Part shown: piece after piece, positions 1-11,015 of the stretch
How positions within the stretch are numbered: position 1 is the stretch's first letter
Layout: the number at the start of each line of letters is the position of its first letter
NCBI RefSeq assembly: GCF_002127325.2
Contig: NC_035436.2
Location: forward strand, 112,057,591-112,121,590
Length of the DNA: 64,000 nt
Source: Helianthus annuus
Taxonomy: Eukaryota; Streptophyta; Magnoliopsida; Asterales; Asteraceae
Direction of reading: 5' to 3'
Made by a program: the position numbers and the translations under genes
The notes under the pieces: generated by a model
Database searches by the model: none
The model's input: the letters and a program-made list of their open reading frames with translations, nothing else
What the model was told of the DNA's origin: nothing

Positions 1-760
1 TGAGCTTGATGTTGTATTCCCATAGTGTTTGGAACGTTTCTTCAATATCCCGCAACATGATTTTTTTTTCTTCCTTGCTTTTGATCACCAGGTCATCTAT
101 GTACACTTCTAAGTTCTGCCCAATCTGATTGGCGAAAGCCCTGTCCGTAAGCCATTGGTAGGTTGCCCCCGTGTTTCGCAATCCAAAGGGCATTTTCGTG
201 TAACAGTAGATCCCAATGTTGGTATAAAAAGTTGTTTTCTCTTCGCCATCCTCCGCCATCTGGATCTAGTGATATCCCTTATACGCATCTTGTACACACT
301 TGAAGCGGAACGGGACCAACGAATCAACTTTGAAGTCAATATCTAGTAACGGGTACGCGTCCTTAGGGCATGCCTTGTTTTAATATTTGTAACCGACACA
401 CATTCTCCATGTACCATCCTTTTTCTTTACCATGACTGGGTTTGTTACCCAAGTGTGGTAGCGTGTTTCTTGAAGTATCCCCGCTTTAGTTAGCTCCCAT
501 ACTTCTTTCACAATCGCCTACTTTCTGTCAGGTGCCATGCTTCGCTTCCTCTGAGCTATGGATTTAACTCCTGGTAACGTGGACAAACGATGTTTCGCCC
601 TATCCCGGGGTATGCCAGTCATGTCGCTATACTCGAAAGAAAAAACGTCCATGTTGTCACAGAGCAGTGTTTTGAGGCTATACCTTGTTTTCCGGGATAG
701 AGTGTCAACAATAGTGACCATTTGATCAGGGTATTCATCAATGTCTACATCTTTTTGCAT
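1..760 (-). pseudogene. Reverse transcriptase domain fragment (Ty3/gypsy), with stops
   Basis: Minus-strand translation gives the pre-RT linker with a DMTGIPRD-type motif (about 600), then the RT core: a WRMC motif, NKACPKDAYPL, TKMPFGLRNTGATYQ, and the catalytic YIDDLVIKSKEE near position 80. RT copies element RNA into DNA in the cytoplasmic particle. In-frame stops occur at 518-520, near 381 and at 266-268, so no full protein can be made. The domain is cut by the window start just after the YIDD box. Confidence 0.85.
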
Positions 761-820
761 TTATAATTTCGCCTATGTGGTCGAGACATACCGTGGCGAC
801 CCCCATTGGAGTTGGGAACT

Positions 821-1204
821 TCATGGGTCCCCGTGCCGTGGAGACCACCGCATCCAACTTAACCAAGGTATATCGCCCAATAATGACATTGTAGTGGTTC
901 TCCGCCTGGACCACGAGGAATGGATAACGATAGCTCTTTTGTATGGTGCTTTGCCGAAAGTAACTAGAAACGTTATTTGCCCAATCGGATCCACCTTCTC
1001 TCCCGTGAACCCTTTAATGGGAGCGTGGATTGGCTTCAAGAGAGCTCTATCCTCTTTTTGCATCTGGTTGTAACAGTGTTCATAAATGACGTCTTCCGAG
1101 TTTCCAGTATCCACCAAGATTCTCCTCATGTTGTAATAGCCCACCGCAGTGGTGATGATGAGGGGATCCACACTAAGGTAAGTATCCCGCTGTCGCGGCT
1201 CCAT
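821..1204 (-). pseudogene. Aspartic protease domain fragment (Ty3/gypsy)
   Basis: The reading contains RRILVDTGNSEDVIYEHCY, the retropepsin active-site region (DTG followed by a small residue) typical of Tat-type elements, then GEKVDPIGQITFLVTFG. The element at 45014-45493 has the same layout. The family enzyme dimerises and cuts the Gag-Pol polyprotein. Here the ORF is separated from RT and gag by stops, so it is part of a dead element. Confidence 0.75.
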
Positions 1205-1612
1205 CTACATATCGACCAACATCCATGGCTCCAGAATTTCGATGCCCCATTTATTTCCCCGTCCGTCTTCCCTGTATACCATATTCAGGACACGTTGTTT
1301 TCTTCCCGACTTGCCATCCTCGTCTTTAACAGGCAAAGGACCTTGCTTAATGTCCTTAACCAGATGTGCTAACTTACCTGACTTAACGTGATATTTGATT
1401 TGCATTTTCAATTGATGGTAGTCATTGGTATCGTGACCGCGCCCCTTATGGTACTCGTAATATTTGGAAGAAACTTTTACGGACGAGTCCTTTAAAGGCT
1501 TTGGTGGATTAAGCTTAAGGTTCTCTGAAGCCAAGATTTCAGCCAGCGTTTTGCGTGGTATGGGAAAGTCTGACTTTGCCCGATTTAGAAAGGCCTCAGT
1601 TCTCCCCGGCAT
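1205..1612 (-). pseudogene. Gag C-terminal (nucleocapsid-like) segment
   Basis: The 135-residue reading contains KYYEYHKGRGHDTNDYHQLK, which lines up with the zinc-knuckle-like Cys/His segment of Tat gag. Two positions that are normally Cys (compare YCEYPKDSGHTKNNC in the element at 44.9 kb) are Tyr here, so zinc binding is probably lost. It ends at the protease reading. Decayed, not expected to function. Confidence 0.65.
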
Positions 1613-2330
1613 ACCTCGCGGTCTATCATATCTCCCTTGGGACTCAGTGTTACTGCCTCTCAGAAACCTTCCACTTTGACTTTTGATTTTTCCTCCACGA
1701 CAGTCTGTATCATCATACCCCTTGTAAGATTCTTTCTTTTTGTTCGCCGCATGACTTGCTACTATTGAATTTTCCTATCACACATAAACTTTGGAGATTC
1801 TCATGATTTCCTCTATGGTGTCTGGGACCCCTTTTCTGTCATGTGATTTTCTGAGGAGCTAATCGTCATTCTCTCCTTACAAGAAAGCTCCACATGCCAG
1901 GTCCTGGTATTGCTATGCTTTCCTTGTTGAACCTGGTCAAAAAAAATTTCCACCATCTCGTTATCTCATCGACGTATATGTAGTACATCGTTTCGGTCTT
2001 TGGTATGCCTTCGTTGCTGACTGAATTGCTGTGAGAACTATAGCACTAATTCGTCAAAACTATAAATCCCTCCGATCGGCAAACTGTCCCACCAAACTCG
2101 GGCAGCGCCTACCAAGATCTGAACAACCATTTTACACCATAAAGGCATTGGACATAAGGCCACCTCCCCTGCACTTCGGAAAAGGTTGATATGATCGTCC
2201 GGGTCACTAGTACCGTCGTACTTGCCCACCATTGGTGGCATCTTTGGTTTTTCCTTGATTGCAGCTTCTTAACAAGAAGCCAACCATCACCTCACGGGAG
2301 ATCCAGACTGCTGTGAGGCTTGTTCTTCCT
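1613..2330 (-). pseudogene. Gag capsid core (retrotransposon gag domain), broken
   Basis: The best-preserved piece is 2038-2241, with GKYDGTSDPDDHINLFRSAG and ARVWWDSLP, the hallmark start of the plant retrotransposon gag domain. Past a stop the reading continues with FSQQFSQQRRHTKD-type sequence, but several stops follow between 1613 and 2040. The same core occurs in the Tat element near 44.1-44.5 kb. Gag would form the intracellular particle. Confidence 0.7.
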
Positions 2331-3239
2331 AGTGAAACTTTGATCTAAACGTGGTTTCAGCCAGTTTGTATGGTCTGGTTAACGCGTCATCCTCCAGGTC
2401 CATTAGAATCCCCACAGGTGGACCCTGAGTGGCTGGAGGGATCACCGCTGACGCCGCTGGTAACGGCCCAGTTTGAGGGTGAACAAGCTGTTGTCTTGTG
2501 TTAGAAGTGTTTCCCGCGGGGGTCATAGTTGTGACTGTGTTGTCTGGTGTGGGATATGTACCTGTGCTCCCATACCAAAACGAGAGTTGTGTGTGTATTG
2601 ATACCCCCACTGCGTTGATTGGCTCCTTTCATATGGACTTCCAAAACTGTACATCTGTGGTGGCATGTAACTATAAGGTGGCATGTAATAATAGGGCGGG
2701 TCATATGCTTGATTCCCGGGTGTTATGGGAGCATGTTGTACAACCCGCGACATCATTATCGACTGATGAGGCGGAGTGGACATCGTCGCGGTTAAAGCCA
2801 CTGAATATAATGGTGGAAACTGAAAGTTGTCTGCTGGTGCATAGACTTGAGCCGTTGTCCCGACAACAGATGTGTAGATAGGCTGAGATGGTTGATAATA
2901 GTAATCCCTTGGACCTAGGGCTGGCATAAACATCGGCAAGCTAGTGTTTGAGACTACGCTGTGTGAAACTGGTAGAGTAGCCACCGTGGTTGTGGATGTA
3001 GTCAGAGGTTGAGTCAGCCCTGTACTTTGAGTTAAGGAGCCCGCTCCCGTGACCGCTGTGCTGATGGACCCACAATCATACCCTGCTGACATCTCAGCAT
3101 CAAATTCCTTACTCAAAGACCTCGTAATCGCCAGAGAAGAAACTGATGTAGTCACATTTGTTAAAACCGCACCTTCTTGGCCGCTAGGAGCCGGAACGAC
3201 GTTAGTTACTTTAGAAGTAATGTTCGAACCATTCATCAT
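2329..3239 (-). pseudogene. Gag N-terminal low-complexity region
   Basis: Two overlapping readings (3239-2523, 238 aa; 2610-2329, 93 aa) cover the region between the PBS and the gag core. They are rich in Ser, Thr, Pro, Tyr and Gln, with YMPPYSYMPP-type stretches. A frame change near 2520-2610 separates them. Long disordered N-terminal gag extensions are usual in Tat elements. No domain is recognised; the assignment rests on position and strand. Confidence 0.5.
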
Positions 3240-3261
3240 GGTAACGGATTCTCAGTATCTA

Positions 3262-3281
3262 GTCCCACGGATGGCGCTAAT
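3262..3281 (-). promoter_or_regulatory. Primer binding site next to LTR end
   Basis: The minus strand reads TTAGCGCCATCCGTGGGAC directly after an LTR end ..TATACA. This matches the TTGGCGCC-type tRNA primer binding sites of Tat-like gypsy elements with one G to A change. It fixes the LTR/internal boundary at about 3281 and shows the element points left. Confidence 0.65.
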
Positions 3282-3680
3282 GTATAATCGTTACCTGGTT
3301 ATACGTCACTATGTCAGATGATCCGATCGTAGATGGCCTAAACATTAATCTGCAAAAAAACAGAACACCGTTAGGACTCGTTACATGAATGGGGTTATTC
3401 CTGTAACCACCCTCCAACGTGAGGATAAGTACTCATAGATGGGAGAATAAGTGTTTACGAAAGAGAGATTGAATGCCAGTACCTTATGATTTCATCCTCT
3501 ATTTATAGCTTCTGGCGAATTAGGGTTTCCCCTTAAATCGAAGAGTCGGTTAGCCGCATCTCCTATCTTTTCGAAGATTACACCAACATTCTATTTGCTT
3601 GGGAATATCTTTCGTATCTTTATTATTATACTCTTTATTTAATGATGGTTTACCCGACCCGGGACGACCAAGCAAGGTCA
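3281..3680 (-). repeat. 5' LTR of the decayed gypsy element
   Basis: The inner edge is set by the PBS at 3281. A plant TATA box (CTATAAATAGAGG on the minus strand, about 3500-3512) lies inside, as expected for an LTR promoter. The outer edge near 3680 is a guess from a TGACC terminus on the minus strand; no second LTR is available to compare. Confidence 0.5.
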
Positions 3681-4327
3681 TTCCTCCCATCCATGTTTGA
3701 ACCTCTGATATCCTTTTAAAAGCTAAGTATATCTACCAAGTGTGCTGCAATCTACAAATCTAAAGCAATTTTGCAATCTACAAATCAAAAGCACTTTTAA
3801 AAGAAAATAAGCACACAAAATGGTAGATCTCAATATACAAGAAAGTAAGTTTTAGATTTTTTTTAATGACTAAACTTTCACACTATGGGGATTGAACCCC
3901 CAACCTTCTACTATCTTAAACTTTATCTAACTTACCAACACCACTGGTCTTTTCTCAAATGATAGAAAGAAAGTTATAGATGGTCGATATAAAATTATGT
4001 AAAAATATAAAATTAGCAAGGTTAACTTATAATGATAAAAAATATAGAAACCACTAGTATTTTAAAACTATAAAAGCAAAATTTAACAGTTGAAAACACT
4101 CATTTCAAAACGTTTTAGTTATATAATAAAGATAAAAAAAGATAGGTGACATAATATTACATATTTTTATGTCACTAAAAGTAAAAACTTATATAACATA
4201 AATAAATATAAAAAATAGTTATTTTCTTGTCAATTACCATACAAAATAATTTTCTTTATAACATTAAAATATAAATGGGCATTTTCTATTCCCACATCCC
4301 TATTATCTTATTTACACATCCCTACAT
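3681..4327. other. AT-rich intergenic DNA
   Basis: No gene, RNA gene or clear element is seen. It holds short AT-rich repeats and a GGGGATTGAACCCCC string that superficially looks like a tRNA arm but has no tRNA around it. Confidence 0.5.
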
Positions 4328-4863
4328 TTAGGGCTGCAAACGAACCAAACAGTTCGTGAACCATTTGGCAGGAAGTTCGTTTGTGTTCGTTCGTTTATTA
4401 AACAAACGAACACAAACAAGAAATTTCGTTCGTTTAGTTAAATGAGAAAACATGAACAGATGGTGTGTTCGTTCATTTATGTTCGTGAACGTTCGGTAAC
4501 GTGTTCGTTTGTGTTTGATAGTTCATTAGTGTTTTTAACTTTTATATTTTATTTAAATACTTCAAAATTCCAACAAGGAAAATATTTAATAAGTGTCAAT
4601 GTATTACATATTTTGTTCATGAACATTTATTTGTATTCGTTTGTTACCATTTGAACAGTTTGTGCTCATTTGTGTTCATCATCGTTCGTTTTCATTCGTT
4701 GCCTAAAATTAACAAACAAATACAAACGAACACGAACAAGTTCATTTCCTTAACAAACAAACATAAACATAAAATCATGTTCGGTAAGCGTTCATGAACC
4801 GTTCGTGAACACTTATATTTCTTAACAAATGAACACGAATCGTTCGGTTCGTTTGCAGCCCTA
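4328..4863. mobile_element. hAT-type MITE with long terminal inverted repeats
   Basis: The element starts TTAGGGCTGCAAACGAACC and ends GGTTCGTTTGCAGCCCTA, giving inverted ends. The interior is made of many GTTCGTTTGTGTTCG-type words in both orientations, so the whole element folds back. It is flanked by the direct repeat CCTACAT (4321-4327 and 4864-4870), near the 8-bp duplication size of hAT elements. It has no coding capacity. Confidence 0.8.
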
Positions 4864-4869
4864 CCTACA

Positions 4870-5120
4870 TGTAGTCAGGTCATATAAGGTTATACGGCCC
4901 GTATAGAATGTGGTACACAGAAATAAATGCACTGGAATGTTTTTTTAAGTTTTTTTACATGTATATGAGCCGTATAACATTATACGACTCGTATACAATT
5001 GTATACGACCAATATAATGTTATACAGCCTGATGTTTTATATTTTGTGAGGTTTTTATCAGATTTTGGGTGTTTAACATGTGTATATGATCCGTATAATG
5101 TTATACGACCCATATATAAT
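4870..5120. repeat. Cluster of palindromic TATACG-CGTATA motifs, left flank
   Basis: Palindromic words such as TATACGGCCCGTATA, TATACGACTCGTATAC and degenerate versions occur repeatedly here. The same words recur at 6960-7380 and 9980-10110, bracketing the Athila-like and OTU-like pseudogenes. Function unknown. Confidence 0.7.
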
Positions 5121-5519
5121 TAAATATTATTTTTTTGTAAAACGGAAAAACCGTCTAATAAGTTTTATTAATTGTTTAGATAGTGCAATTAAAACTACTA
5201 CCAGCGTTGAATAATTTTCGACTTTATTATGTGAAATGTCTATGTTACGATAGTATTTGTCGTATTAATTATATATATCGGATTATGTTACGAGTTTGTA
5301 ATACTAAGAGTTTTTAATAATTAGGACATATATTAAAAACAAAACATGTGCATAGGATAAACAATACGATAACAATTTTCAAACAAACAAGATAAAATGT
5401 AAACATAAGATTAATATTTACAATGTTTTACATATAAAACAACAAAAGATAAACATTTACCGTATTTCAAATCTAAAACAACAAAACCAAAATACAATAA
5501 GCAGCTACGACGATGGTGG
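5121..5519. other. AT-rich DNA without recognised features
   Basis: No ORF, RNA or motif cluster stands out. It continues the composite area between the palindromic motifs and the minus-strand Athila-like reading. Confidence 0.5.
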
Positions 5520-6924
5520 TGGTGGTGCAGCGCCAGCTCATGGAGGTAGGGGCACGCTAGAATGCATAGCAATAATCGTCTCCACCATCCACTATATAGT
5601 CGCTTTACATACGAGATGCGTCTACATCTATATGGGATACGCCCACCCGTACAACAGCTACATCCGACTCGACCTGAGCCAATCTCTCCTCCACCCCTGG
5701 TGGAGCTATCACACGTGGTCTCACGCCTTGTCGCTCGTACGGGCGATCAACCTATACATCCTCCATACCTATCTACGATCTGTCGACCGCAGCATGACCT
5801 GCCCCCTCTCCCCCACCTCTACCTCCTTCGCCTCCCTCACCCCCGTCACCCTCGCCCGCTCCCCCATCACCCTCACCATCACCATCAGCCTCGCCTCCTC
5901 ATCCGCCTCTATCGGTAGTGGCTGCCCTGGGTACCACTCTGTACGACCTTCATCAAGTGACCAAATCACTCGGACCATGTCCGGTAACACCTCGTGAGCA
6001 AACTTCATCGAGACTTTTGTGGCCCTACCTACCGGATCAACCTATGTGTGATAGTCATAGCCTGAGCCACCTGCGCGGACAAGAGGTGTGGCCAGTGCTT
6101 TGCCAAATGAGTGACGAAGCCGCCACAGCTAATGTGGCTAGAGGTACGCTTAAAAGCATACACAACGAAGTATGTGGCCAACTTGTATGCCATGTTACCC
6201 CCCCCACCGGTAAGTAAGTCGTGCAAGAAGAATAGGTCATTTTGGATGACCCACTCTTTCTATCGGGTCAAGCCTCAATCGTCACAGCAATACATTGATG
6301 TAGGTATCAGTGCAACGGGTCCTAAATGCGTGACACCCACGCCTTCACGGATCACGAACACGGCGTCGCGGACTCCCTAGTCCTAATAGTGCGCCACCAG
6401 GGCCACAACACATCTAAGGACGTGGTGGTTGGCGCATCCAACAATGCCTGCGACACTGATTCATACTGTGAGTATAGACTCGAGGCAATAGCAAACTGGG
6501 GGGGCGTCAACCAGCGACTATCCCCACAAAGAGTAAAAGAAATCGTGGTCGTAGTAAAAAAATGTTGTAAACCCCTACCCTAGGTCTCTGTAAATGCAAA
6601 CGTACATAAAAACTGCAAAGTGATCTCCCTGTGGGCCTGCTCTTGGGTAGCCTCAAATAAACGGGCCCACGAGGAGGTAGCTGGCATGAACTCCCGGACC
6701 CGACCCATATCGGTAAAAAATGTAATATCAAAGGTCCGGGGCGCATCCAGCTCCATCTCACGTAATCCACCTAAAAACCTGTATGCTGCAGTACCGCGGG
6801 GGATAGCACAAACAAACTGTGTCGTCTCTATTAAATCCTCTATAACCTCCTCCTCCTGTCCTCGTCCCTATCCCTAACCTCGACCTCGACCCGCTCTATG
6901 TGCTCCAGCCGCTGATGACTCAGC
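5520..6924 (-). pseudogene. Degenerate Athila-type ORF (Ty3/gypsy ORF1-like protein)
   Basis: From an ATG at 6924 the minus strand reads MAESSAAGAHRAGRGRG, then several linked segments: TTQFVCAIPRGTAAYRFLGG, DMGRVREFMPATSSWARLF, and near 6200 DLFFLHDLLTGGGGNMAYKL followed by SSHISCGGFVTHLAKHW. This pattern (long conserved helical protein with a 'FLHxLLT...NMAYxxA' block) resembles Athila ORF1-type proteins. Stops and frame changes occur at about 6890, 6580, 6390, 6290 and 6020. The 3' end is a low-complexity acidic stretch (5769-6008). Plus-strand Pro-rich readings in the same place are shadows. Family name is moderate confidence. Confidence 0.45.
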
Positions 6925-7020
6925 CATATCATCTGTAAACAATTTCAATCACAGGTCGGTAGGTATTATACGATTATCATTCATGTATTATACGTCTTGT
7001 ATACAATCCGTACACAGCTC

Positions 7021-7363
7021 ATATACGTTTTGTATACGCACTTATACGTCTCGTATGGGCTAAAAGCAAACAAGGAAAAAAAGTAAAAAAAATCGAATAT
7101 TCAAGTGTATACGATCATATACAATTTGAATTAAGTTTTTTTTTTTCAAATTCAATTAAACAATCAATGTACGTTAGGCTAATCTATGTTATACGTTTTG
7201 TATACGCACTTATACGTCTCGTATGGGCTAAAAGCAAACAAGGAAAAAAGTAAAAAAAATTGAATATTCAAGTGTATACGATCGTATACAATTTGAATTC
7301 AGTTTTTTTTTTTTCAAATTCAATCAAACAATCAATGTACGTTAGGCTAATCTATGTTATACG
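7021..7363. repeat. ~172-bp tandem duplication carrying palindromic motifs
   Basis: Two near-identical units (about 7021-7192 and 7193-7363) each contain TATACGTTTTGTATACGC, TATACGTCTCGTATGG, a poly-T/poly-A stretch and GTATACGATC(G/A)TATAC. They differ by only a few bases, so the duplication is recent relative to the surrounding decay. Confidence 0.75.
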
Positions 7364-7806
7364 ATACGCTAATCTAACAAGTTACGTAATCTCAATCAAT
7401 GTGGTGAATGAAGAAGATTAAGCTTATTGCTTTTGCTTTATGTTTATCAATTGGTCATTTGTTTGAGTCCTAACGGGTCGTAAGAGGATGGTAGTTTTAG
7501 CTGTTTTTTGTGTTTGTTTTGTTTGGTAGTCAAGGATAAATTTAATTCACCTATATCATAATAATGAACAACTTTCTTTTGATTGCCGTTATTGGAAACG
7601 ATTACATTTAATTCACTCACAACATTACAAATAGAAGAATTATATTGGCACATCATTACAAATAAGAGAACTCTATATGTCCGTACATGAATTTAATTCA
7701 CCTACATCATAATAATGAACAACTTTCTTTTGATTACCTGTATTGGAAACGATTACATTTAAAGGTTTTTTAACAAACAACTCCATTAAAAGTTAACATT
7801 TCAAAT
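7364..7806. other. Non-coding DNA with a short direct repeat
   Basis: The phrase around AATGAACAACTTTCTTTTGATT occurs twice (about 7562 and 7710), with a following GGAAACGATTACATTTAA in each. No gene is supported. This would be the 3' flank of the minus-strand OTU-like pseudogene. Confidence 0.5.
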
Positions 7807-9891
7807 TCATAGCCAACCTAAATGCACGAATTTTTTCGTCTTGTATTCATCAACGATCTGCTTATATTGAATTATACGTTCATTGTAAAAGTTTTGCCAG
7901 CTCACTGCAGGTGTATTCCGTGTCGGTTGTCGCAATATCCTGACAGGGTAGGAATTGGATAATCCCCCTGTAACTTGACGTGAAAAAATGGCTTTCGTTA
8001 ACATGAACGAGCGAAACGGTTTGATGACGGGTACTCTCTTCAGCTGTTGTAAACATGGGAAAAACGTAGTACAACCGATGTCGCTTAATAAGTGACAAAT
8101 GACATTCCACCTGCTAGTTATCATGAGTCCAATGAAAGGCATTAGCAGCCACTTATCACCCAGTGCAAATTCTATACTATCCTAATCTAAGGAGTTTCGT
8201 GTCACACCCGTTCGATAGCGGAAGCGCGCGGTGTGAACTTGATTAGTTTTCATCGCATACGATATAAGTAAACAACTACATGATTAAAAACATACGATGT
8301 TCATCCAACCTTCCAACTCATCGCGGGATATAAAATACTAAATGAAAAATATATATAACATTTATAATAATTTTTAACAAAAAAATATAACATTTATATT
8401 TCATTTACAAAAATATATAACAACGTCATCCATATCAATCTAATAACATAACAACTATTTTAAAAAAATATAAAAAATTTTAATGTATTTTTATAATATT
8501 TAAGAAATATAACAATTTTAATTAATTTTATAAAAAAATATAACTTTTTTTGATTAATTTTGATCCTATTTAAAAATGTAACAATTTTGAATGTATTTTT
8601 TATTCACAATTTTATAATAATTTTTTAACACAAAAAATAACATTTCAAAAAGATATACTTTTTTAACTAACAAAATATAACATTTATAATTCTTTTTAAA
8701 AAATATATAACAACATGATCCAAATCAATCTCATAATATAACAAATATTTTAAAAAAATATAACAGTTTTTAATGTATTTTTATAATATATGAAAAAATA
8801 TAACAATTTTAATTAATTTTATAAAAATATAACATTATTTAATTAATTTTTTATTATATTTAAAAAGTATAACAATTTTGAATGTTTTTTATTAATAATT
8901 TTATAATAATTTAACATATAACAAAAATATTATTTTTTAACCAACAAAATATAGCATTTATAATTCTTTTTAAAAAATATATAACAACGTCATCCATATC
9001 AATCTAATAATATAACAAATATTTTAAAAAAATATAACAATTTTTAATATATTTTTTTCTAATATTTAAAAAATATAACAATTTTAATTAATTTTATAAA
9101 AATACTACATTTTTAATTAATTTTTTATTATATTTAAAAAATATAACAATTTTTAATGTATTTTTTTAACAATTTTATAATAATTTTTAACAGAAAAAAT
9201 ATAACATTTACCAAAAATATATATCATTCGTACCTGATCAGTTTTGTACTGAACTTCAGGGTAAGCAGGTTGCTCATCACCCAATGACTCTTGCACGTAA
9301 GAAGGCTCACCAACGTCTTGTTGTACGTCTGAGGCACCATTAACGAAAAAGTTATTGCCATATTCTTTCTGTTCGTACTACGAGGCAATTTAACCGGCTT
9401 CATAATACGGAGACCCATAACTATGATCATAGTCAGGCACGACTAACTGAAAATAAAACAACGGTCAAATCATAATGACACATCTAAAAGCCTTCATAAT
9501 AATAAGTAAATTTATATCTTACCTCGTTGAGATTTGGCAACAACGGTTGGCGGGGTACAACAAACTACAAAAATGAACTGGTAAAAGGTAATGATAAGTT
9601 TTACGCCGAATAGAAAAAGTAAATAAATACTTACCTCGTTGAGGTCTGGCAACAACGATTTATTATGATGGGGACGAAAGCCGGACACGACCTCCTCCGC
9701 GTGATCATCATTTCCTCTCCCATCGTAAGAATCAGGGACAACAGACCCCTCCGAATACAAATGGTATGCTAAGTATTTCATAAAAAAACAGAACAAGTTG
9801 GAAAAAATGCTATATCACACTGCTTTCCGGAATAAACGTTCTCGTATTTGTGTCGGACGACTCACCGAAAATGTGGTTGAACCAAGACATA
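7807..9891 (-). pseudogene. OTU-type cysteine protease-like gene (transposon-associated), split by an insertion and frameshifted
   Basis: On the minus strand an ATG at 9891 opens MSWFNHIFGESSDTNTR; an exon-like piece follows with DLNE at a GTAAGT donor (about 9632), a second DLNE-donor copy lies near 9520, and a piece at 9430-9227 is followed, after the insertion at 8200-9226, by 8199-7807. The last piece reads DKWLLMPFIGLMITSRWNVI, then after a frame change near 8030 HQTVSLVHVNESHFF, then WQNFYNERIIQY. The 'MP..GL.IASRWN ... H...HVN.SHF' layout is that of OTU-like peptidases linked with Mutator-type transposons in plants, with the catalytic His block in VHVNESHF. A TATA-like CTATTTAAACG lies upstream near 9950. 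The gene is dead. The family call is inference from motif layout. Confidence 0.5.
8200..9226. mobile_element. Probable solo LTR with AT-rich tandem repeats
   Basis: The segment begins TGTCACACCC, a start like the LTR ends at 30493 and 57350, and ends ATATCA, so it has TG..CA termini. It is flanked by TTCG (TTCGT if shifted by one base) at 8196-8199 and 9227-9230. The body is extremely AT-rich and holds three tandem copies of a ~270-290 bp unit starting near 8423, 8714 and 8986 with ATCCAAATCAATCT-type phrases. There are no internal coding parts. It sits inside the OTU-like gene. Confidence 0.65.
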
Positions 9892-9979
9892 TTGTTAGCG
9901 AATGTAAATATATAATGAAGACGATATATATTATCCTCTTCGTTCATCGTTTAAATAGGGGAAGCAGAATGCATATTTA

Positions 9980-10115
9980 CAATTCAATACGGATCGTATA
10001 GACCTATACGATTCGTATTGGGTTTGCATGTGAACCCTAGTTGTCAGTTTTGAAGGACAACTTAGTACTAATATGCATCGTACAAGTCTATACGAATGCG
10101 TATTATTCCACATGA
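9980..10115. repeat. Cluster of palindromic TATACG-type motifs, right flank
   Basis: ACGGATCGTATAGACC, CTATACGATTCGTATT and TCTATACGAATGCGTATT occur here. They are the same word family as at 4870-5120 and 6960-7380, and mark the right limit of that motif distribution in the window. Confidence 0.6.
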
Positions 10116-10828
10116 TGGGGACGACTGACTGACTGACTTGAAGTTCCAATGTAATACTAACCAAAAAAAATCACCAAAATGAGTCGAGTCGACTGACAAA
10201 GCAAATCAAAATGTTCCCCATCCCACTTTTTTGACCCCCCTTTTCTTTCTTCTCTCCTGCAAGTTTCGTCGCAAATGCGTTTTTACTCGTCGTGAATTCT
10301 CTTAGGTATCTTCTTTCACCATACCCATTTCGCCATTACTGTCATTTATCCACATTGTTTGTCTACATTTAGTCTAATTTCTTTCTGCTGCTATTCTTTA
10401 AGTTCCAGATGTTGTTAATTGCTTCATCTAGAGTTTTATTTGAGCTTTTTAGGTTGCTGATTTTGCTTGATGTGTACTGCTATTAGTAATGCTACATTTA
10501 GGGGTTTTTCTGCCTGCAGTGAGTTGATTCATTTGGCATTGTTTATCTGCATTTTGTGTAAGCTTTGAAATTTATTTGTGGTTTTTGGGTGCACTGCTAT
10601 TGGGGCTTTACATCTGGGTGAATCTGCTCATTCAATTTTCACTAGGGATTGTAGAAAAAAAAACCCGAGCCCAACGGGAATGCCCCAAACAAATGGGATG
10701 GATAACAGGGTGAGTATTCGGGTATGGGGTTGATAAAAAAAAAAAAAAAAAACAAATTCTTGGGTTCGGATACGGGTATGGTATTAGGTGATACCTTACC
10801 TGATTACGATTACCTAGAATCATTTAAC

Positions 10829-11015
10829 CAAGGGCGTAGCTTTGTGGGGGCGGGAGGGGGCGGCCAACCCCCAAACTTTTCACTCCGTAGTGGAGACTAG
10901 GTAGTTTTCGTATAAATTTTTTTGGGTATATACGTTTTTGACCCTCCGGTTTTATAGAAATTTTTGTTATATACGTTTTCGACCCCCCGGTCGGAAATCT
11001 CAAGCTTCGCCACTG
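10829..11015. mobile_element. hAT-type MITE, 187 bp
   Basis: The ends CAAGGGCGTAGCTT and AAGCTTCGCCACTG are imperfect inverted repeats. The 8-bp direct repeat CATTTAAC flanks the element at 10821-10828 and 11016-11023, the size made by hAT transposases. It lies upstream of FtsZ2 and has no coding capacity. Confidence 0.8.

Larger units (their letters stand above)
1..3680 (-). mobile_element. Decayed Ty3/gypsy (Tat-type) retrotransposon, 5' half, truncated by window edge
   Basis: Read on the minus strand the order is LTR, primer binding site, gag, nucleocapsid-like linker, protease, reverse transcriptase, which is the Ty3/gypsy order. The window starts inside RT, so RNase H, integrase and the other LTR lie outside. 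Gag and pol resemble the plus-strand element at 42465-55720 (shared PR context, shared gag core ending in a QQRRH-type stretch), which supports the Tat assignment. Many stops and frame breaks show it is dead. Confidence is high for Ty3/gypsy and moderate for the lineage. Confidence 0.85.

Noticed and set aside
3886..3906. GGGGATTGAACCCCC string like a tRNA T-arm
   Set aside because: No acceptor, D or anticodon arms around it and no 70-90 base fold; a stray word.
5562..5997. Plus-strand Pro/His/Ser-rich ORFs
   Set aside because: Shadows of the low-complexity 3' end of the minus-strand Athila-like reading.
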